From NCBI GenBank assembly GCA_011526565.1, contig WYBL01000026.1, positions 229,928 through 293,927 on the forward strand: a DNA stretch of 64,000 nt, written 5' to 3'. The translations under genes and the position numbers were made by a program. Below the pieces are notes generated by a model. That model did not search any database. It had not been told where the DNA came from and saw nothing but the letters and a program-made list of their open reading frames with translations. Of the stretch, positions 19,501-29,481 are shown one piece after another. Source of the DNA: Acidobacteriota bacterium. Lineage in GTDB: Bacteria; Acidobacteriota; Vicinamibacteria; Fen-336. Position 1 is the stretch's first letter, and each line of letters opens with the position of its first letter.

Positions 19501-22367
19501 CCACCGGCTTCTACGCGCTGGGCGGCGGCTACACGGCCTGGCAGCGCTACGACCACAACCGCATCGACGTGGTGCCGGAGAAGAAGACCTGGAAGCCGGG
19601 CGAGACGGCGCGGATCGTGGTCAAGTCGCCGTGGGAGACGGCCACCGCGCTGCTCACCACCGAGCGCGAGGGCATCCGCTCGCGCCGGGTGTTCACCCTC
19701 GACTCCACGCAGAAGACGATCGAGGTGCCGGTCGGCGAGGCCGACGTGCCCAACCTGTTCGTCTCGCTGCTGCTGGTCCGCGGCCGCACGGGCGAGTACA
19801 CGCCCGAGGACTCGTCCGACCCCGGCAAGCCCGCGTTCCGGGTCGGCCTCGTCGCGCTGCAGGTCGACGACGGCAGCAAGCGGCTCGACGTGAAGGTCGC
19901 GACCGACCGCGAGGAGTACCGGCCCGGCGCGAAGGCGAAGGTCTCGGTCGCCGTCAAGGGCCCCGGGGGCCAGCCGGTCGCCTCCGAGGTCACGCTGTGG
20001 GCGGTCGACGAAGGCGTGCTCAAGCTGACCGGCTACGAGGCGCCCGACCCCCGCGGCTCGGTGTGGGTCGACAAGGCGCTGCAGGTGCTGACCCAGGACT
20101 CGCGCCAGTACATCGTCAGCCGCCGCGCGGTGATCCCCAAGGGCGGCGACGAGGGCGGCGGCGGCGGCAGCGACGAAGGCGGCACGACGGTGCGCCGCGA
20201 CTTCCGCGTGCTCGCGTTCTGGCTCGGCTCGCTGCCGACGGCCGCCGACGGCACCGCCTCGACCGAGGTCGCGCTGCCCGAGGACCTGACGGCCTACCGC
20301 GTGATGGCGGTCGCGGGCGACAAGGCGTCGCGCTTCGGCGCGGGACAGCGCGAGCTGCGGATCAGCAAGCCGCTGCTGCTCAAGCCCGCGTTCCCGCGCT
20401 TCCTGACGCTGGGCGACGAGGCCCGCTTCGGCGCGGTCGTCACCAGCCGGCTGAAGCAGCCGGGCGACGCGATCGTGACGTTCAAGAGTCTCGACCCCGG
20501 CGTGCTGGTGGTCGAAGGCGCGCCCACGCAGACCGTGGCGCTCCAGCCGGAGCGCTCGCGCGAGGTCCGCTTCGCGCTGAAGGCGAAGGCCGCCGGCCGT
20601 GCCCGCGTGCAGATGTCGGTGCGGATGCGCGACGAGGCCGACGCGTTCGAGGAGACGCTGCCCGTCCAGGTCGTGGTCGTGCCCGAGGTGGTCGCGGCCC
20701 ACGGCCAGGCGGCGCCGGAGTCGAAGGAGGCGCTGGCGCTGCCGAAGAACGTGGTGCCGGGCTACGGCGGGCTCGACGTCTCGCTGGCTTCGACCGCGCT
20801 GGTCGGACTCGGCGAAGGCGCGCGCTACCTCGTCGAGTACCCCTACGGCTGCGCAGAGCAGCGCGCGTCGGCGACGCTCGGCCTCGTGCTGGCGGCCGAA
20901 CTGGGCGGCGCGTTCGCGATCCCCGGTCTCGAGCCTTCGAAGCTGGGGCCCGCCGCCGACCAGGGGCTGGCCGAGCTGCCCGCGTACCAGTGCGACTCGG
21001 GCCACTTCGCCTACTGGAAGGGCGGCTGCCGCTGGACCAACACCTGGCTCACGGCGTACGTCGCGCACGTGCTCCAGCGCGGCAAGGCTGCCGGCCGCGC
21101 GGTCGACGTGGGCGCGCTCGAGCGCGCGCTGGGCGCCCTCGAGCGCGACCTGACCGCGACCCCCGCCGACCTGCGGCTGGCCCCGGCCAACGCGGCGTCG
21201 CTGGCGTTCGCGGCGGCCGTCGCCGTCACCGGCGGGCGCAACGTCGACACGGCGATCAACCGCCTCTACGACGCCCGCGAGCGGCTGCCGATCTTCGGCA
21301 CCGCCCACCTGCTCGACGCACTGCAGGCCAAGGGGGAGAGCGGCCCGCGCCGCGACGACCTGCGGCGGCGGCTCGGTAACGCGTTGCGCCGCGAGGGCGG
21401 CTACGCCCACTTCGAGGAGGCGAACGACGCCGACCTGCTGTGGCTGTGGTCGAGCAGCGCCCGCACCTCGGCGATGGGGCTGGGCGCGCTGTCGAGGATG
21501 GATGCCGACCCCAGGGACGCGGCGGCGATCGCGCGCTGGCTGCTCGAGGCGCGCAAGAAGGGCCGCTGGGGGAACACGCAGGAGAACGCCTGGGCGCTCT
21601 CGGGCCTCGTCGACTACTACCGCAAGTACGAGACGGTGGAGCCCGACTTCAAGGCGCTCGCGACCCTCGCCGGCCAGGCCGTCGCCAGCGGCACGTTCCA
21701 GGGTCGCAGCGCCGTCGCCCAGGACAGCGCGGTGCCGATGGCACAGCTCGCGTCGCGGATCGGAGCCGCGACGGGCGAGGTGCCGCTGGTGTTCAGCCGC
21801 GAGGGCCAGGGCACGCTGTTCTGGTCGGCGCGGCTGCGCTACGCGGAAGACGCCGCGGAGTTCGCCGCGATGCCGCAGGGCTTCCGCATCGAGCGCGCGT
21901 ACGCGCCCGGCGAGGGCCCCGCGCCCGCGAGCCCGCTGCGCTCGTTCGCCGCCGGCGACCTCGTCAAGGTGACGCTGACCCTCGAGCTGCCGCAGGAGCG
22001 CCGCTACGTCGCCGTCTCCGACCCGCTGCCCGCCGGCTTCGAGGCGGTCGACTCCTGGTTCCAGACGACGGCGCGCGACCTGGTGCGGGCCGAGGAGTCG
22101 GAGAACGAGGAGTCCGACTGGCGCGAGGCGTGGCGCAAGGGCGGCTTCGACCACGTCGAGCGCCACGACGACCGCGTGCAGCTCTTCGCGACCCGGCTCG
22201 CCGCGGGCAAGCACACGTTCACCTATCTCGCGCGGGCGACGACCGCGGGCACGTTCCGGGTCGGCCCGGCGCGGGTGGAGGAGATGTACGCGCCCGAGGT
22301 GTTCGGCCGCTCGGCGAGCGACACGGTGACCGTCGCGCCGCCGGCGGAGCCCGCCGCCTCGAGGTGA
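16563..22367 (+). CDS. Bacterial alpha-2-macroglobulin with intact thioester
   Basis: This 1934-residue protein starts at ATG 16563 with signal peptide '[17 protein letters not shown]'. It has the bacterial A2M order: N-terminal MG-type beta domains, a bait-region-like stretch that includes the Gly-rich acidic linker near 20150-20175 (about residue 1200), and the thioester site 'YPYGCAEQ' with Cys1430 and Gln1433. An alpha-helical thioester domain ('[15 protein letters not shown]', '[19 protein letters not shown]') and a C-terminal receptor-like domain follow. The protein traps attacking proteases in the periplasm. Its stop overlaps the GTG of the PBP1C gene, the classic pairing in which A2M guards the envelope while PBP1C repairs peptidoglycan. 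A -10-like TAGACT (16548-16553) gives a leader of only a few bases. Confidence 0.95.
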   Translation: MKLAALLALLPLAFASPAFAADAPTLTVRDAAPRGLLEDRDQAREVRVVFSEAMVPLGKADGRGAPWFRIAPSAKGTLRWAGTDTLVFTPEEPLPWGTKYTVTIDGTATAVSGRKLGQPHRFEFTTPVLRLREAQVYRQAGRGDSPAMVGLRFNQPVDGAALLQHAQLAVTFEPYAWAPPALPAATQKAMGPGAVAAYDAKVKAAKAAAAASGPVAVELAAEWDRERLGHGDDLVVLKTTTPPPPGSRLRVTLGAGARGTGGPETPGEPRHETVRLEGAFFVQGFACVASCEPDSWNPLKVRGRARLAQFARHVRVREVLADGKTQDLAPRAVEIDPEEEADHDYGTSDWRESVAVTLPQLGYDFAPGRTYEVVLAPGLESSDGQKLGYVWIDRVENWHQRAATSFGGGHGVWESGGGTALPFYARNLKDVRHWAAKVAPDQLVPTLLKLRDKSFAEPPAGAGTVRTLAPVPDVSQSYALELKDVLGGPTGVAWVALRNGTPIPRSHAGSSAVRATLVQVTDLGLTVKDSPQGTLLFVTRLADGAPVAGAKVALRDLQNAVRWSGETGPDGTAMSPPLALRGDESYWQLAFVATAEKDGDFAYALSDWTEGIEPWYFGTYYDLEQAKPMLRGTAFADRGVYKLGEQVRLKLILRSDTASGMKLLPAGTEAKVTVETSQSDELLSETVKLGEWSSAELKVDVPAAAPLGNYSVKVEVEGQQRPVYGSFLVAAYRRPDFRVDANLAAPDAVAGAKLAGVVSGRYLFGVPMAEKEARWSLTKQALREPAPAVLERWQPERWAFFAEEDENFRGWDETVAEGDGKLDGDGRLALAAETDRALGHPHLFTLEGTVTDASRQQIAGRASFRVEAMPYAVAVKRPPFFADVEGGLDTEIAAVAPDGAAVAGAEVTVSLVQIQWNSVRRAEGGGFYTWETEKREVPAGEWTVKTAATPQPLKVPLPTGGYFELRAKAQDAEGRSTTTTTGFYALGGGYTAWQRYDHNRIDVVPEKKTWKPGETARIVVKSPWETATALLTTEREGIRSRRVFTLDSTQKTIEVPVGEADVPNLFVSLLLVRGRTGEYTPEDSSDPGKPAFRVGLVALQVDDGSKRLDVKVATDREEYRPGAKAKVSVAVKGPGGQPVASEVTLWAVDEGVLKLTGYEAPDPRGSVWVDKALQVLTQDSRQYIVSRRAVIPKGGDEGGGGGSDEGGTTVRRDFRVLAFWLGSLPTAADGTASTEVALPEDLTAYRVMAVAGDKASRFGAGQRELRISKPLLLKPAFPRFLTLGDEARFGAVVTSRLKQPGDAIVTFKSLDPGVLVVEGAPTQTVALQPERSREVRFALKAKAAGRARVQMSVRMRDEADAFEETLPVQVVVVPEVVAAHGQAAPESKEALALPKNVVPGYGGLDVSLASTALVGLGEGARYLVEYPYGCAEQRASATLGLVLAAELGGAFAIPGLEPSKLGPAADQGLAELPAYQCDSGHFAYWKGGCRWTNTWLTAYVAHVLQRGKAAGRAVDVGALERALGALERDLTATPADLRLAPANAASLAFAAAVAVTGGRNVDTAINRLYDARERLPIFGTAHLLDALQAKGESGPRRDDLRRRLGNALRREGGYAHFEEANDADLLWLWSSSARTSAMGLGALSRMDADPRDAAAIARWLLEARKKGRWGNTQENAWALSGLVDYYRKYETVEPDFKALATLAGQAVASGTFQGRSAVAQDSAVPMAQLASRIGAATGEVPLVFSREGQGTLFWSARLRYAEDAAEFAAMPQGFRIERAYAPGEGPAPASPLRSFAAGDLVKVTLTLELPQERRYVAVSDPLPAGFEAVDSWFQTTARDLVRAEESENEESDWREAWRKGGFDHVERHDDRVQLFATRLAAGKHTFTYLARATTAGTFRVGPARVEEMYAPEVFGRSASDTVTVAPPAEPAASR

Positions 22368-24733
22368 CCTTCCGGCTGTCCCGCCGCCGCGCCCTCGCGC
22401 TGGGCGCGGCGGCGCTCTTCGCCTTCGCCTGGGTGCGCTGGGGGCCGCTGCCCGAGGACCTGCTCGCGGGCGAGGCGCTGCGCTCGATGGAGATCGTCGA
22501 CCGCGCGGGGCGCCCGATCTACCACGCGCTGTCGGCGGCGGGCACCCGCTCGCGCACGTACGACGCGGAGCATCTCCCCGAGCGGCTGGTCCAGGCGACG
22601 CTGGCCGCGGAGGACGCGCGCTTCTTCTCGCACCCCGGGCTCGACCCGCTGGCGCTGGCGCGCGCGGCGTGGGCGAACGTCCGTGCCGGGCGCATCGTGC
22701 AGGGCGGCTCGACGCTCACCCAGCAGCTCGTCAAGCAGTTGCGGCCGCGGCCCCGCACTGTCGCCGGCAAGCTGGGCGAGGCGCTCTTCGCGCTGCGGCT
22801 CGAGGGCCGGATGAACAAGCGCGAGATCCTCGCCCTCTACCTCGCGCGGATGCCCTACGGTAACCAGCTCGTCGGCGCGGAGGCCGCGGCCCAGGCCTAC
22901 TTCGGCACCTCGGCCGACGCGCTGACGGCGGCGCAGGCGGCGTTCCTCGCGGGGCTGCCGCAGCGGCCGAGTGCCTACGACCCGTGGCGCCGCTTCGAGC
23001 GCGCGCGGGCGCGCCAGCTCGAGGTCCTGCGGCGGATGGAGGCGCGCGGCGCGCTGAGCGCGGAGCAGGCGGCGGTCGCGCGGGCCGAGCGGCTCGCGCT
23101 GAAGCGCCCGGCGTTCGAGCTGCCGGCGCAGCACTTCGTCGAGCACGTGCGCGAGGCGGTGCCGGCGGGAGCCGCGCGCGTCGAGACGACGCTCGACCTC
23201 GAGCTGCAGCGGCGCGTGCGCGGCATCGTCGCGGCCCACCGCGAGCGGCTGCGCTCCCACGGCGCCCACAACGCGGCGGTCGTGGTGCTGCGCAACGACG
23301 GCGCCGAGTGGCTGGCGTGGGAGGGCTCGGGCGACTGGTTCGACGCCGAGCACGGCGGCACCATCGACGGCGCGCGGGCGCCGCGCCAGCCGGGCTCGGC
23401 GCTCAAGCCGTTCACCTACGCGCTGGCCTTCGACCTCGGCTTCCACCCCGGCAGCTCGCTGCCCGACGTGCCGTCGACGTTCCCGACCGCGATGCCCGGC
23501 GTCGTCTACGCCCCGCGCAACTACGACGGCCGCTTCCGCGGCCCGATGCGGGCGCGCGAGGCGCTCGCGGGCTCGGAGAACGTGCCGGCCGTCTACCTGC
23601 TCTCGCGCACCGGCGTCGGCGCCCTGCTCGGAGTCTTGCGGAGGGCCGGGCTCACCACGCTGCGCCGGGATGCCGACCACTACGGACTCGGCCTGACGAT
23701 GGGCGACGCGGAGGTGCGGCTCTCGGAACTGGCAGCCGCCTACGCGGCGTTCGCCCGCGGCGGCGTGTACCTCGCGCCCTGCTTCCTGCGCGGGGGAGTC
23801 GCGGCCGGGGCCGACGGCGCCTGCGCGGGCCGCGAACCGCGCACGCTGTTCTCCGAGCGGGCTTCGCACTGGATCGCCGACGTGCTGGCCGATCCGCAGG
23901 CGCGAGCGTGGTCCTTCGGCCGAGGCTCCAGCCTCGACTTCCCGTTCCCCGTGGCGGTCAAGACCGGCACGTCGCAGAGCTATCACGACAACTGGACGCT
24001 GGGCTTCACGAGCGAGGTCACCGTGGGCGTGTGGGTCGGCAACTTCGACCGCCGGCCGCTGGAGCGGGCGTCCGGCGTCACCGGCGCCGCGCCGCTGTTC
24101 CGTGACGTGCTGCTCGCCGCGCAGGAACACGTGCAGGGCCGGCTGCCGCTGGAACGGATCGACCCGATCGTGGCGCGGCCCGCGGACCTGCAGCCGCGCG
24201 CGCTGTGCCCGCTGTCGGGCATGGCCGCGGGCCGGCACTGCCCGGGGTCGCGCACCGAGTGGCTGCCCGGCGACGTCGGCCGCGAGACGTGCGACTGGCA
24301 CTCGCGGAGCCGGGCCGGGAGCGTGGTCGCCTGGCCCGCGCGTTACCGGCCGTGGGCCGCGAGCGAAGGGCTGCTGGCGCGAGCGGTGCCGTCCGCTGCG
24401 CCCCGGCCCGCGGACGAGGCGGCGCGGCGGGCGCGCGGCGGTGGCGCCACCGCCCGCGACGACGCGCGGGAGGACGCGCTGGCGATCGTGAGCCCGCCGC
24501 CCGGCGCGCGCTACCTGCGCGACCCCACCCTGCGGCCCGAGTTCCAGACGCTGCCGCTGCGCGCCGCGGCGCCCGCCGGCGTCGCGTACGTGACCTGGGA
24601 GATCGACGGCGTCGTGGTCGGCCGGGTCGCCGCGGACCGCGCCCTCGACTGGGCGCTGGCCGCCGGCAGCCACGTGGCGGTCGTGCGCGACGGCCGCGGC
24701 GGCGAGGCGCGCTCGCACTTCGAGGTGCGATAG
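22364..24733 (+). CDS. pbpC: Penicillin-binding protein 1C (bifunctional)
   Basis: The GTG at 22364 overlaps the A2M stop (GTGA) and starts a 789-residue protein with an N-terminal membrane anchor ('[19 protein letters not shown]'). The GT51 glycosyltransferase domain carries Glu83 in '[10 protein letters not shown]' and '[13 protein letters not shown]'. The transpeptidase has S345-A-L-K348 ('GSALKPF'), the SEN box ('AGSENVPAV') and K533-T-G-T. A PBP1C-type C-terminal domain follows, with paired cysteines ('[15 protein letters not shown]') and a final beta domain. It polymerises and cross-links glycan on the periplasmic side of the inner membrane. All catalytic motifs are present. Confidence 0.95.
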   Translation: MTFRLSRRRALALGAAALFAFAWVRWGPLPEDLLAGEALRSMEIVDRAGRPIYHALSAAGTRSRTYDAEHLPERLVQATLAAEDARFFSHPGLDPLALARAAWANVRAGRIVQGGSTLTQQLVKQLRPRPRTVAGKLGEALFALRLEGRMNKREILALYLARMPYGNQLVGAEAAAQAYFGTSADALTAAQAAFLAGLPQRPSAYDPWRRFERARARQLEVLRRMEARGALSAEQAAVARAERLALKRPAFELPAQHFVEHVREAVPAGAARVETTLDLELQRRVRGIVAAHRERLRSHGAHNAAVVVLRNDGAEWLAWEGSGDWFDAEHGGTIDGARAPRQPGSALKPFTYALAFDLGFHPGSSLPDVPSTFPTAMPGVVYAPRNYDGRFRGPMRAREALAGSENVPAVYLLSRTGVGALLGVLRRAGLTTLRRDADHYGLGLTMGDAEVRLSELAAAYAAFARGGVYLAPCFLRGGVAAGADGACAGREPRTLFSERASHWIADVLADPQARAWSFGRGSSLDFPFPVAVKTGTSQSYHDNWTLGFTSEVTVGVWVGNFDRRPLERASGVTGAAPLFRDVLLAAQEHVQGRLPLERIDPIVARPADLQPRALCPLSGMAAGRHCPGSRTEWLPGDVGRETCDWHSRSRAGSVVAWPARYRPWAASEGLLARAVPSAAPRPADEAARRARGGGATARDDAREDALAIVSPPPGARYLRDPTLRPEFQTLPLRAAAPAGVAYVTWEIDGVVVGRVAADRALDWALAAGSHVAVVRDGRGGEARSHFEVR

Positions 24734-24757
24734 GAGCACCTGCGCGGCCGAACGATC

Positions 24758-24791
24758 TTGAATACGTATCGCTGTGGTCCTACGATACGTA
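24758..24791 (+). promoter_or_regulatory. Promoter with overlapping operator for the PIN toxin-antitoxin operon
   Basis: TTGAAT (24758-24763) and TACGAT (24781-24786) are separated by exactly 17 bp. A perfect 9-bp inverted repeat, TACGTATCG (24763-24771) and CGATACGTA (24783-24791) with an 11-bp spacer, covers the spacer and the -10 element. The antitoxin ATG is only six bases after the -10, so the mRNA would be leaderless or nearly so. The arrangement fits autorepression by the antitoxin or the toxin-antitoxin complex. Confidence 0.75.
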
Positions 24792-24792
24792 C

Positions 24793-25050
24793 ATGCAGAA
24801 GCTCACCCTGAGCGTCGACGGGGAAGTCGTGGACCGCGCCAAGGCCTACGCCGCGGAGCGCGGCACCTCGGTGTCGCGGCTGGTCGAGAACTACCTCGAC
24901 GCGCTGACCCGCCCGAAGACGGAGCTGCCGCCGCTCGACTGGTCGAAGGCCCCGATCCTGGCCCAACTGCGCAAGGACCTGGCAGGCGTCCGCTTCGGCG
25001 ACGACCCGCGGGCGGAGTACCGCGCCCACCTGCTGCGCAAGTACCGGTGA
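24793..25050 (+). CDS. Antitoxin of VapBC-like pair (ribbon-helix-helix type)
   Basis: This 85-residue protein begins 'MQKLTLSVDGEVVDRAKAYA', a short beta strand then helix as in ribbon-helix-helix DNA-binding antitoxins. 'ERGTSVSRLVENYLDAL' follows as the second helix. The C-terminal 45 residues (with 'LDWSKAPILAQLRKDLAG') probably wrap the toxin. No ribosome site is visible and the promoter -10 sits six bases before the ATG, so a leaderless start is likely. The stop overlaps the GTG of the PIN toxin (GTGA). It neutralises the toxin and should bind the inverted repeat upstream. Confidence 0.85.
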   Translation: MQKLTLSVDGEVVDRAKAYAAERGTSVSRLVENYLDALTRPKTELPPLDWSKAPILAQLRKDLAGVRFGDDPRAEYRAHLLRKYR

Positions 25051-25544
25051 GCCGCGTCTTCTTCGATCTCAACGTCGTCGTTGACGCCCTGGACCGCCGG
25101 AGCGGGTTCGAGGCCGCCGCCGTCCGGCTGTGTCACGCGTCCGAAATGCGCCGGATCGACGGCTTCATCTCCGCGCACGCCCTGACGACGCTCAGCTACC
25201 TGATCGGGCGCGAGGGCGGCAACGCTGCGGGCGTGCGAGCGGTCCGCGCCACCCTCTCGATGCTCGAGGTGGTGCCGATCGATCGGCGGGTGCTGACGCG
25301 GGCGCTCGACGTGGCGGCGCCCGACTACGAGGATGCCGTCTCCCTGGCTGCCGCGGAGGCCGCACGCTGCGAACTGATCGTCACCCGCGATCCGCGGGGC
25401 TTCACCGGCACGTCGCTGATGGTCCTCGACCCGCGGGCGGCAGTGGAGCTGCTGCTGGGGCCGGGTCCGGAAGGCGTTGCCGAGCCGCGCAAGCCCTACG
25501 CGGCCCGCCGTGCGAAGGGGCGACGCGCGGGGCGCAGGCGCTGA
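25047..25544 (+). CDS. PIN-domain ribonuclease toxin (VapC-like)
   Basis: The GTG at 25047 overlaps the antitoxin stop. The 165-residue product begins 'SRVFFDLNVVVDAL' with the first acidic residue (Asp7) of the PIN active site. It continues with 'GFISAHALTTLSYLIGRE', 'PDYEDAVSLAAAEAARCE' and 'LIVTRDPRGF', which supply the further conserved acids. PIN toxins cleave RNA, often tRNA or rRNA, when freed from antitoxin. The C-terminus carries an unusual basic tail rich in Arg and Lys (about 150-165), which may bind RNA. It ends 13 bases from the convergent peptidase gene. Confidence 0.85.
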   Translation: MSRVFFDLNVVVDALDRRSGFEAAAVRLCHASEMRRIDGFISAHALTTLSYLIGREGGNAAGVRAVRATLSMLEVVPIDRRVLTRALDVAAPDYEDAVSLAAAEAARCELIVTRDPRGFTGTSLMVLDPRAAVELLLGPGPEGVAEPRKPYAARRAKGRRAGRRR

Positions 25545-25557
25545 TCCTCGTCGCGCC

Positions 25558-26715
25558 TCAGCGTGGGCGCAGCAGCTCGATCGGCAGCGCCTCGACGGTG
25601 CGGCCGCCGCGGCCCGTCGTCGTGTTCGCGCGCAGCATCGAGTTGAGCACCGCCTCCTCCGTCGCCTCGAGCGCCGCCTGGAACAGCGGAGAGAGCGCGT
25701 CGCCGGGCAGCGTCGGCCGCGGTGCGACCGCGGTCTCGCCGTGGCGCACGCGCAGCGACTCGGCCGTGGAGAACGCGATCGCGTAGTCGCCGCTGCCGTG
25801 CGAGTACGACGAGCCCGTGCGGGCCAGGCCGAACACCGCGCGGGCCGCGAGCCGCTCGAGGTCGCGCGCCGAGAGCGGCGCATCGGTCGCCACGACGATC
25901 ATCGCCGAACCGTCCGCGGTGTCGGCGACGGCCTCGCGTTCGCCGCGGGCGGCCGTGGGCCGCGTCTCCGCGAACGGGTGCCGGCCGAGCCGCTCGCCCA
26001 CGGGCTCGCCGTCGACGATCAGCACGCCGCCGAAGTTGGACTGCACCAGCACGCCGAGCGTGTAGCCTCCGAACCGTGCCGGGAGCCGGCGCGACGCGGT
26101 GCCAATGCCGCCCTTCCAGCCGAAGGCGATGGTCCCGGTGCCGGCCCCCACCCCGCCCTCCGCCACCCCGCCCTCGCGCGCGTCGCGAATCGCCTGCACC
26201 ACGTGCTCGCGGCTGACGGACGGCTTGCGGATCTCGTTGAGGCCGCCGTCGTTGGTCTCGCCGATCAGCGCGTTCACCGAGCGCGCGTCTTCGTTGCCGG
26301 GCTGCGCCAGCACGAACTGGACGACGGCCTCGACCGCCGTTCCGACCGCGAGCGTGTTCGTCAGCACGATCGGCGTCTCGATCGTGCCGAGTTCCGCGAC
26401 CTGGGTCGACCCCGCCAGCTTGCCGAACGCGTTGCCGACGAACACCGCGCCCGGCACCTTGTCGCGGAACAGGTTGCCGCCGTGCGGGAGCACGGCGGTG
26501 ACGCCCGTGCGCACGTCGTCGCCGTGCACGAGCGTGACGTGCCCGACCCGCACGCCGGCCACGTCGGTGATCGCATTGAGCGATCCCGGCGCCAGCACCC
26601 CGGGCGCGATCCCGATCTCCCGCGCCCGCGGCCGCGCGTCCTCCGCGCTCGCCGGCGCGATCGCCACCGCCGCTGCGGCCGTGAGATTCCTAAGGTGGCA
26701 CTTCAGGATTCTCAA
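25558..26715 (-). CDS. P1/DmpA-family self-cleaving aminopeptidase, exported
   Basis: The frame has no ATG at a suitable place. A TTG at 26715 gives a signal peptide ('LTAAAAVAIAPASAED') and has GAGGA just upstream, overlapping the end of the previous gene, so I choose it (385 residues). Family motifs are clear: 'NAITDVAGVRVGHVTL', 'NAFGKLAGSTQVAELG', 'IGETNDGGLNEIR', 'GAGTGTIAFGWKGGIG' and 'TLGVLVQSNFGG'. The autoproteolysis site 'DGSAMIVVATDAPL' places the new N-terminal nucleophile at about Ser270. DmpA-type enzymes release N-terminal D- or L-residues or beta-amino acids from short peptides. It is the last gene of a three-gene minus-strand set of exported proteins. Confidence 0.88.
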   Translation of the reverse strand: MRILKCHLRNLTAAAAVAIAPASAEDARPRAREIGIAPGVLAPGSLNAITDVAGVRVGHVTLVHGDDVRTGVTAVLPHGGNLFRDKVPGAVFVGNAFGKLAGSTQVAELGTIETPIVLTNTLAVGTAVEAVVQFVLAQPGNEDARSVNALIGETNDGGLNEIRKPSVSREHVVQAIRDAREGGVAEGGVGAGTGTIAFGWKGGIGTASRRLPARFGGYTLGVLVQSNFGGVLIVDGEPVGERLGRHPFAETRPTAARGEREAVADTADGSAMIVVATDAPLSARDLERLAARAVFGLARTGSSYSHGSGDYAIAFSTAESLRVRHGETAVAPRPTLPGDALSPLFQAALEATEEAVLNSMLRANTTTGRGGRTVEALPIELLRPR

Positions 26716-26723
26716 ATCCGTCC

Positions 26724-29471
26724 TCAGCGCTGCCGGGCGCTCGGGAGGCGGGCCAGGGCCGGCTCCAGCACGCGGCCGGTGGCGTGTTTCGGGGGCTCGA
26801 GGCCGAGCAGGGCGCACAGCGTCGGGGCCACGTCGATCTGGCGGATCGCGCCGAGGTCGGCGCCCGCGCGCACGCCGGGGCCGTGGAACAGCGTCAGGCC
26901 CTGGTTCTTCGGGCGCTCCGGCGCCGTGCCGTGGGTGCCGACCCGCCAAGTGTCGCCGACGACCTCGCCGTCGAGCGACGAGTGGACCTCGTAGCCGACC
27001 CGCGGCACCAGGTAGAGGTCGCCGCCGTCGGGCCCGCCGAAGCTCGGGTCGCCGGCCTTGCGCGGCTCGAGCACCGCCTCGAACACCGGCTTGCCGTCCT
27101 TCGGGTCGCGCAGCGCCTTCAGCACCCGCACGACCTCGGCGCGCACCCCCGCCTCGTCTTCCGGCGCGACGGTGCCGCCGGGGCGCGACGCGCGGTTGAG
27201 CATCACGAAGCCCTGGCCGCCCGCGAAGGCGTGGGCGCGGGTGCCGGAGAGGTCGAGGCGGCCGTCAGGGCCCTTCGCGAGCAACCCCGCCGCGGCCAGC
27301 GCGACGTTGGGCCGGATCACTCGCGAGACGCCCGCCATGCCGTGATCGGTCGAGACCGCCAGCAGGGCGTCGGGCCCGAGGGCCTGGCGCAGCGCGGCGA
27401 CGTGGCGGTCGACGACGCGCAGGCCTTCGTCGACGAACGGCCGCAGCGCCGCCGCGGCCTGCGGGTCGTGGCCCGGGGCGTCCGGGTCGAGCACGCCCAG
27501 CCACAAGTGGAAGAACTCGTCGGGGTAGGGCAGGTAGGTGACGAGCAGCTTCCAGTCCGTGCGCTCGATCGCCATCCGGTCGAGCCGCTCGAACTGGCGC
27601 GCGACCAGTTCGACGGTCTCGAGATAGCGGCGCTCCGCCGTCCCGTCGCCGCCTTCCCACAGCCGCCTGCCGAGCGCGCCGCGCCCGTAGAGCAACGAGG
27701 CCCCGTTGCCGACGAAGCCGCCGGTGGCCTCCAGCGCCGCGCCTTCCGCGCCGGGCCGGCTGGAGCGGATCACGTGCACGCTGCTGCTCCACAGCGTCAG
27801 CGAAGACGCGTCGGGAGCCAGGTCCCACAGCCGGAAGTGGACGACCGCCGTGTCGCCGCCCAGGCGCAGCGCGAGCGCCTGGAACGCGCTCGTGTCGCCG
27901 GGCCGGATCGGCGCCGGCTTGAGGCGGATGCCGCCCGCGGCGTCGCGGTCGAGGCCCAGGTACAGCGTGTCGAAGCCCGTGGCCGGGTCCTTCGGGTCGT
28001 CGAACAGCAGGCCGTCGATGCGCACCCCCGCGATCTCGAACGACACCTCGCGCCGCTCGCCCGCCGACTCGGGCAGCGTCCCGAGCCAGGGCCCGACCTC
28101 TCGCGGCTGCAGTTCCGCCGCGCCGCGCACGGCGCCGCGCGACTCGATCGCGCCGTAGCCGTCGAACAGCGCGAGGTTGCGCCCGTAGTTGCCGCCGAAG
28201 CGGCGCTCGCCGAGGTATGGCGCCCACGGGTAGACCTGCGGCGCGGAGACGACCGTCGCGAGCTGGCCCTGGCGCGCGGCCGTGACCCAGATCGGTTCCG
28301 CCTTCAGGTGCATCGAGGAGTACCCGTTGTTCCACTCGAGCAGGCTGCCGCCCGCGAGCGGCATCACGTTGCCCCCGATGCCGGACTGGTCGGCCCAGGC
28401 CCCGGTCCACAGCGAGGCGTGGGCCACCGCGGTCTTGGTCGGCAGCGCCGCGAGCATCGAGCGCGCGGCGGCGCCTTCCTTCCGCAGCCGTGCCAGCTCC
28501 GGCATCACGCCGCGCGCGATCGCGTCGTCGATCAGCCACTGCGCCGCGCCGTCCAGGCTCAGGAACGCGCCGCGGGTCGTGCCTCGCACGTAGGCCTCGC
28601 GGTAGGCGGCGTCGAGCGCGGGGCGGCCGGCCTCTTCCCACGCCGACAGCCACAGCGAGCCGACGCCGTGGGCCGCGGCCTGCAGCCGGTCGCGCAGGCG
28701 TTCGCCCTCGCGCGCGTAGAGGCGCGAGTAGTAGCCCTCGTCGTAGCGGTCGTCCCCGCTCGTCTCCACGAAGTCCGCGGTTCCGCGCACCGCGAGGTCC
28801 GACGCGAAGCCCTGCTGGGCCGCCGCGAAGGAGTCGAGCAGCACCGTGAACAGGAACAGGACAGGGTCGTCCACCCGCCGGGCGGGGGCCGGCTGCACCT
28901 GCGGCTCGAGCTGGGCCTCGAAGCGCTCGACCATCTGGCTCTCCCAGCGCGAGTGGATGCCGCGCTGGCCGGAGAGCTGGCCGTCGTAGTTGAGCACCGC
29001 GTGCAACGGCACGTGGGCGTCGGCGACGTAGTGCGACAGGATCGCCGCGTGGCGCAGGATCGCGGGCTCGTCGCCGCGCCGGAAGGCGTCCACGAGCGCG
29101 CGGTACTCCTCCGCCACCCGCCACGGCACCCGGCCCTTGTCGCGGGCCTCGGCACCGCGCTTCGCCAGGTGGGCCGCCTCGTCGCGCGGGATGTCCGGGA
29201 ACGGGGGCGCGCCGCCCCAGGCGTCCATGTCGAGGAAGTGGTTGGGCTCCTCCGCGTCGTCGCCCGCGGCGCGCTTCAGGTCGGGATCGACCGAGTGCTC
29301 GACGAGGTAGGCCGCGTTGCCGAGGAACAGCTCGCGCAGCGGCGCCGGCAGCGTCTCGAGCGCCTTGCGGTTGACGAGGCGGTGGCCGGTGAAACCCCAG
29401 GCCTGCGCGGGCACAGGGGCGAGGACGACGCAGAGCGCGATGGCGAGCAGGGCCGGGAGGCGGCGGGTCAT
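26724..29471 (-). CDS. Secreted fusion: zinc phospholipase C/P1-nuclease-like domain plus type I phosphodiesterase
   Basis: The 915-residue protein has a signal peptide ending 'PVPAQA', so the mature chain starts at Trp25. That is the first zinc ligand in the phospholipase C/S1-P1 nuclease superfamily. The other ligands are all findable: His30, Asp62, His78, His147 and Asp151 in 'LSHYVADAHVPLH', and His173/Glu177. The second half starts at about residue 300 ('GAFLSLDGAAQWLID', metal ligand Asp307; nucleophile Thr345 or Thr347 in 'PTKTAVAHASLWTG') and has 'STDHGMAG' and 'GTHGT', the metal sites of nucleotide pyrophosphatase/phosphodiesterases. Two phosphodiester-cleaving domains in one chain suggest stepwise attack on nucleic acids or phospholipids outside the cell. 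The substrate is not decidable from sequence. Confidence 0.85.
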   Translation of the reverse strand: MTRRLPALLAIALCVVLAPVPAQAWGFTGHRLVNRKALETLPAPLRELFLGNAAYLVEHSVDPDLKRAAGDDAEEPNHFLDMDAWGGAPPFPDIPRDEAAHLAKRGAEARDKGRVPWRVAEEYRALVDAFRRGDEPAILRHAAILSHYVADAHVPLHAVLNYDGQLSGQRGIHSRWESQMVERFEAQLEPQVQPAPARRVDDPVLFLFTVLLDSFAAAQQGFASDLAVRGTADFVETSGDDRYDEGYYSRLYAREGERLRDRLQAAAHGVGSLWLSAWEEAGRPALDAAYREAYVRGTTRGAFLSLDGAAQWLIDDAIARGVMPELARLRKEGAAARSMLAALPTKTAVAHASLWTGAWADQSGIGGNVMPLAGGSLLEWNNGYSSMHLKAEPIWVTAARQGQLATVVSAPQVYPWAPYLGERRFGGNYGRNLALFDGYGAIESRGAVRGAAELQPREVGPWLGTLPESAGERREVSFEIAGVRIDGLLFDDPKDPATGFDTLYLGLDRDAAGGIRLKPAPIRPGDTSAFQALALRLGGDTAVVHFRLWDLAPDASSLTLWSSSVHVIRSSRPGAEGAALEATGGFVGNGASLLYGRGALGRRLWEGGDGTAERRYLETVELVARQFERLDRMAIERTDWKLLVTYLPYPDEFFHLWLGVLDPDAPGHDPQAAAALRPFVDEGLRVVDRHVAALRQALGPDALLAVSTDHGMAGVSRVIRPNVALAAAGLLAKGPDGRLDLSGTRAHAFAGGQGFVMLNRASRPGGTVAPEDEAGVRAEVVRVLKALRDPKDGKPVFEAVLEPRKAGDPSFGGPDGGDLYLVPRVGYEVHSSLDGEVVGDTWRVGTHGTAPERPKNQGLTLFHGPGVRAGADLGAIRQIDVAPTLCALLGLEPPKHATGRVLEPALARLPSARQR

Positions 29472-29481
29472 CGGTGTCTCC

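Noticed and set aside
16413..22214. A minus-strand open frame of about 1900 codons opposite the A2M gene
   Set aside because: Its translation is Arg/Gly/His-rich low-complexity sequence typical of the antisense of GC-rich genes, while the plus strand encodes a full A2M with signal peptide and thioester.
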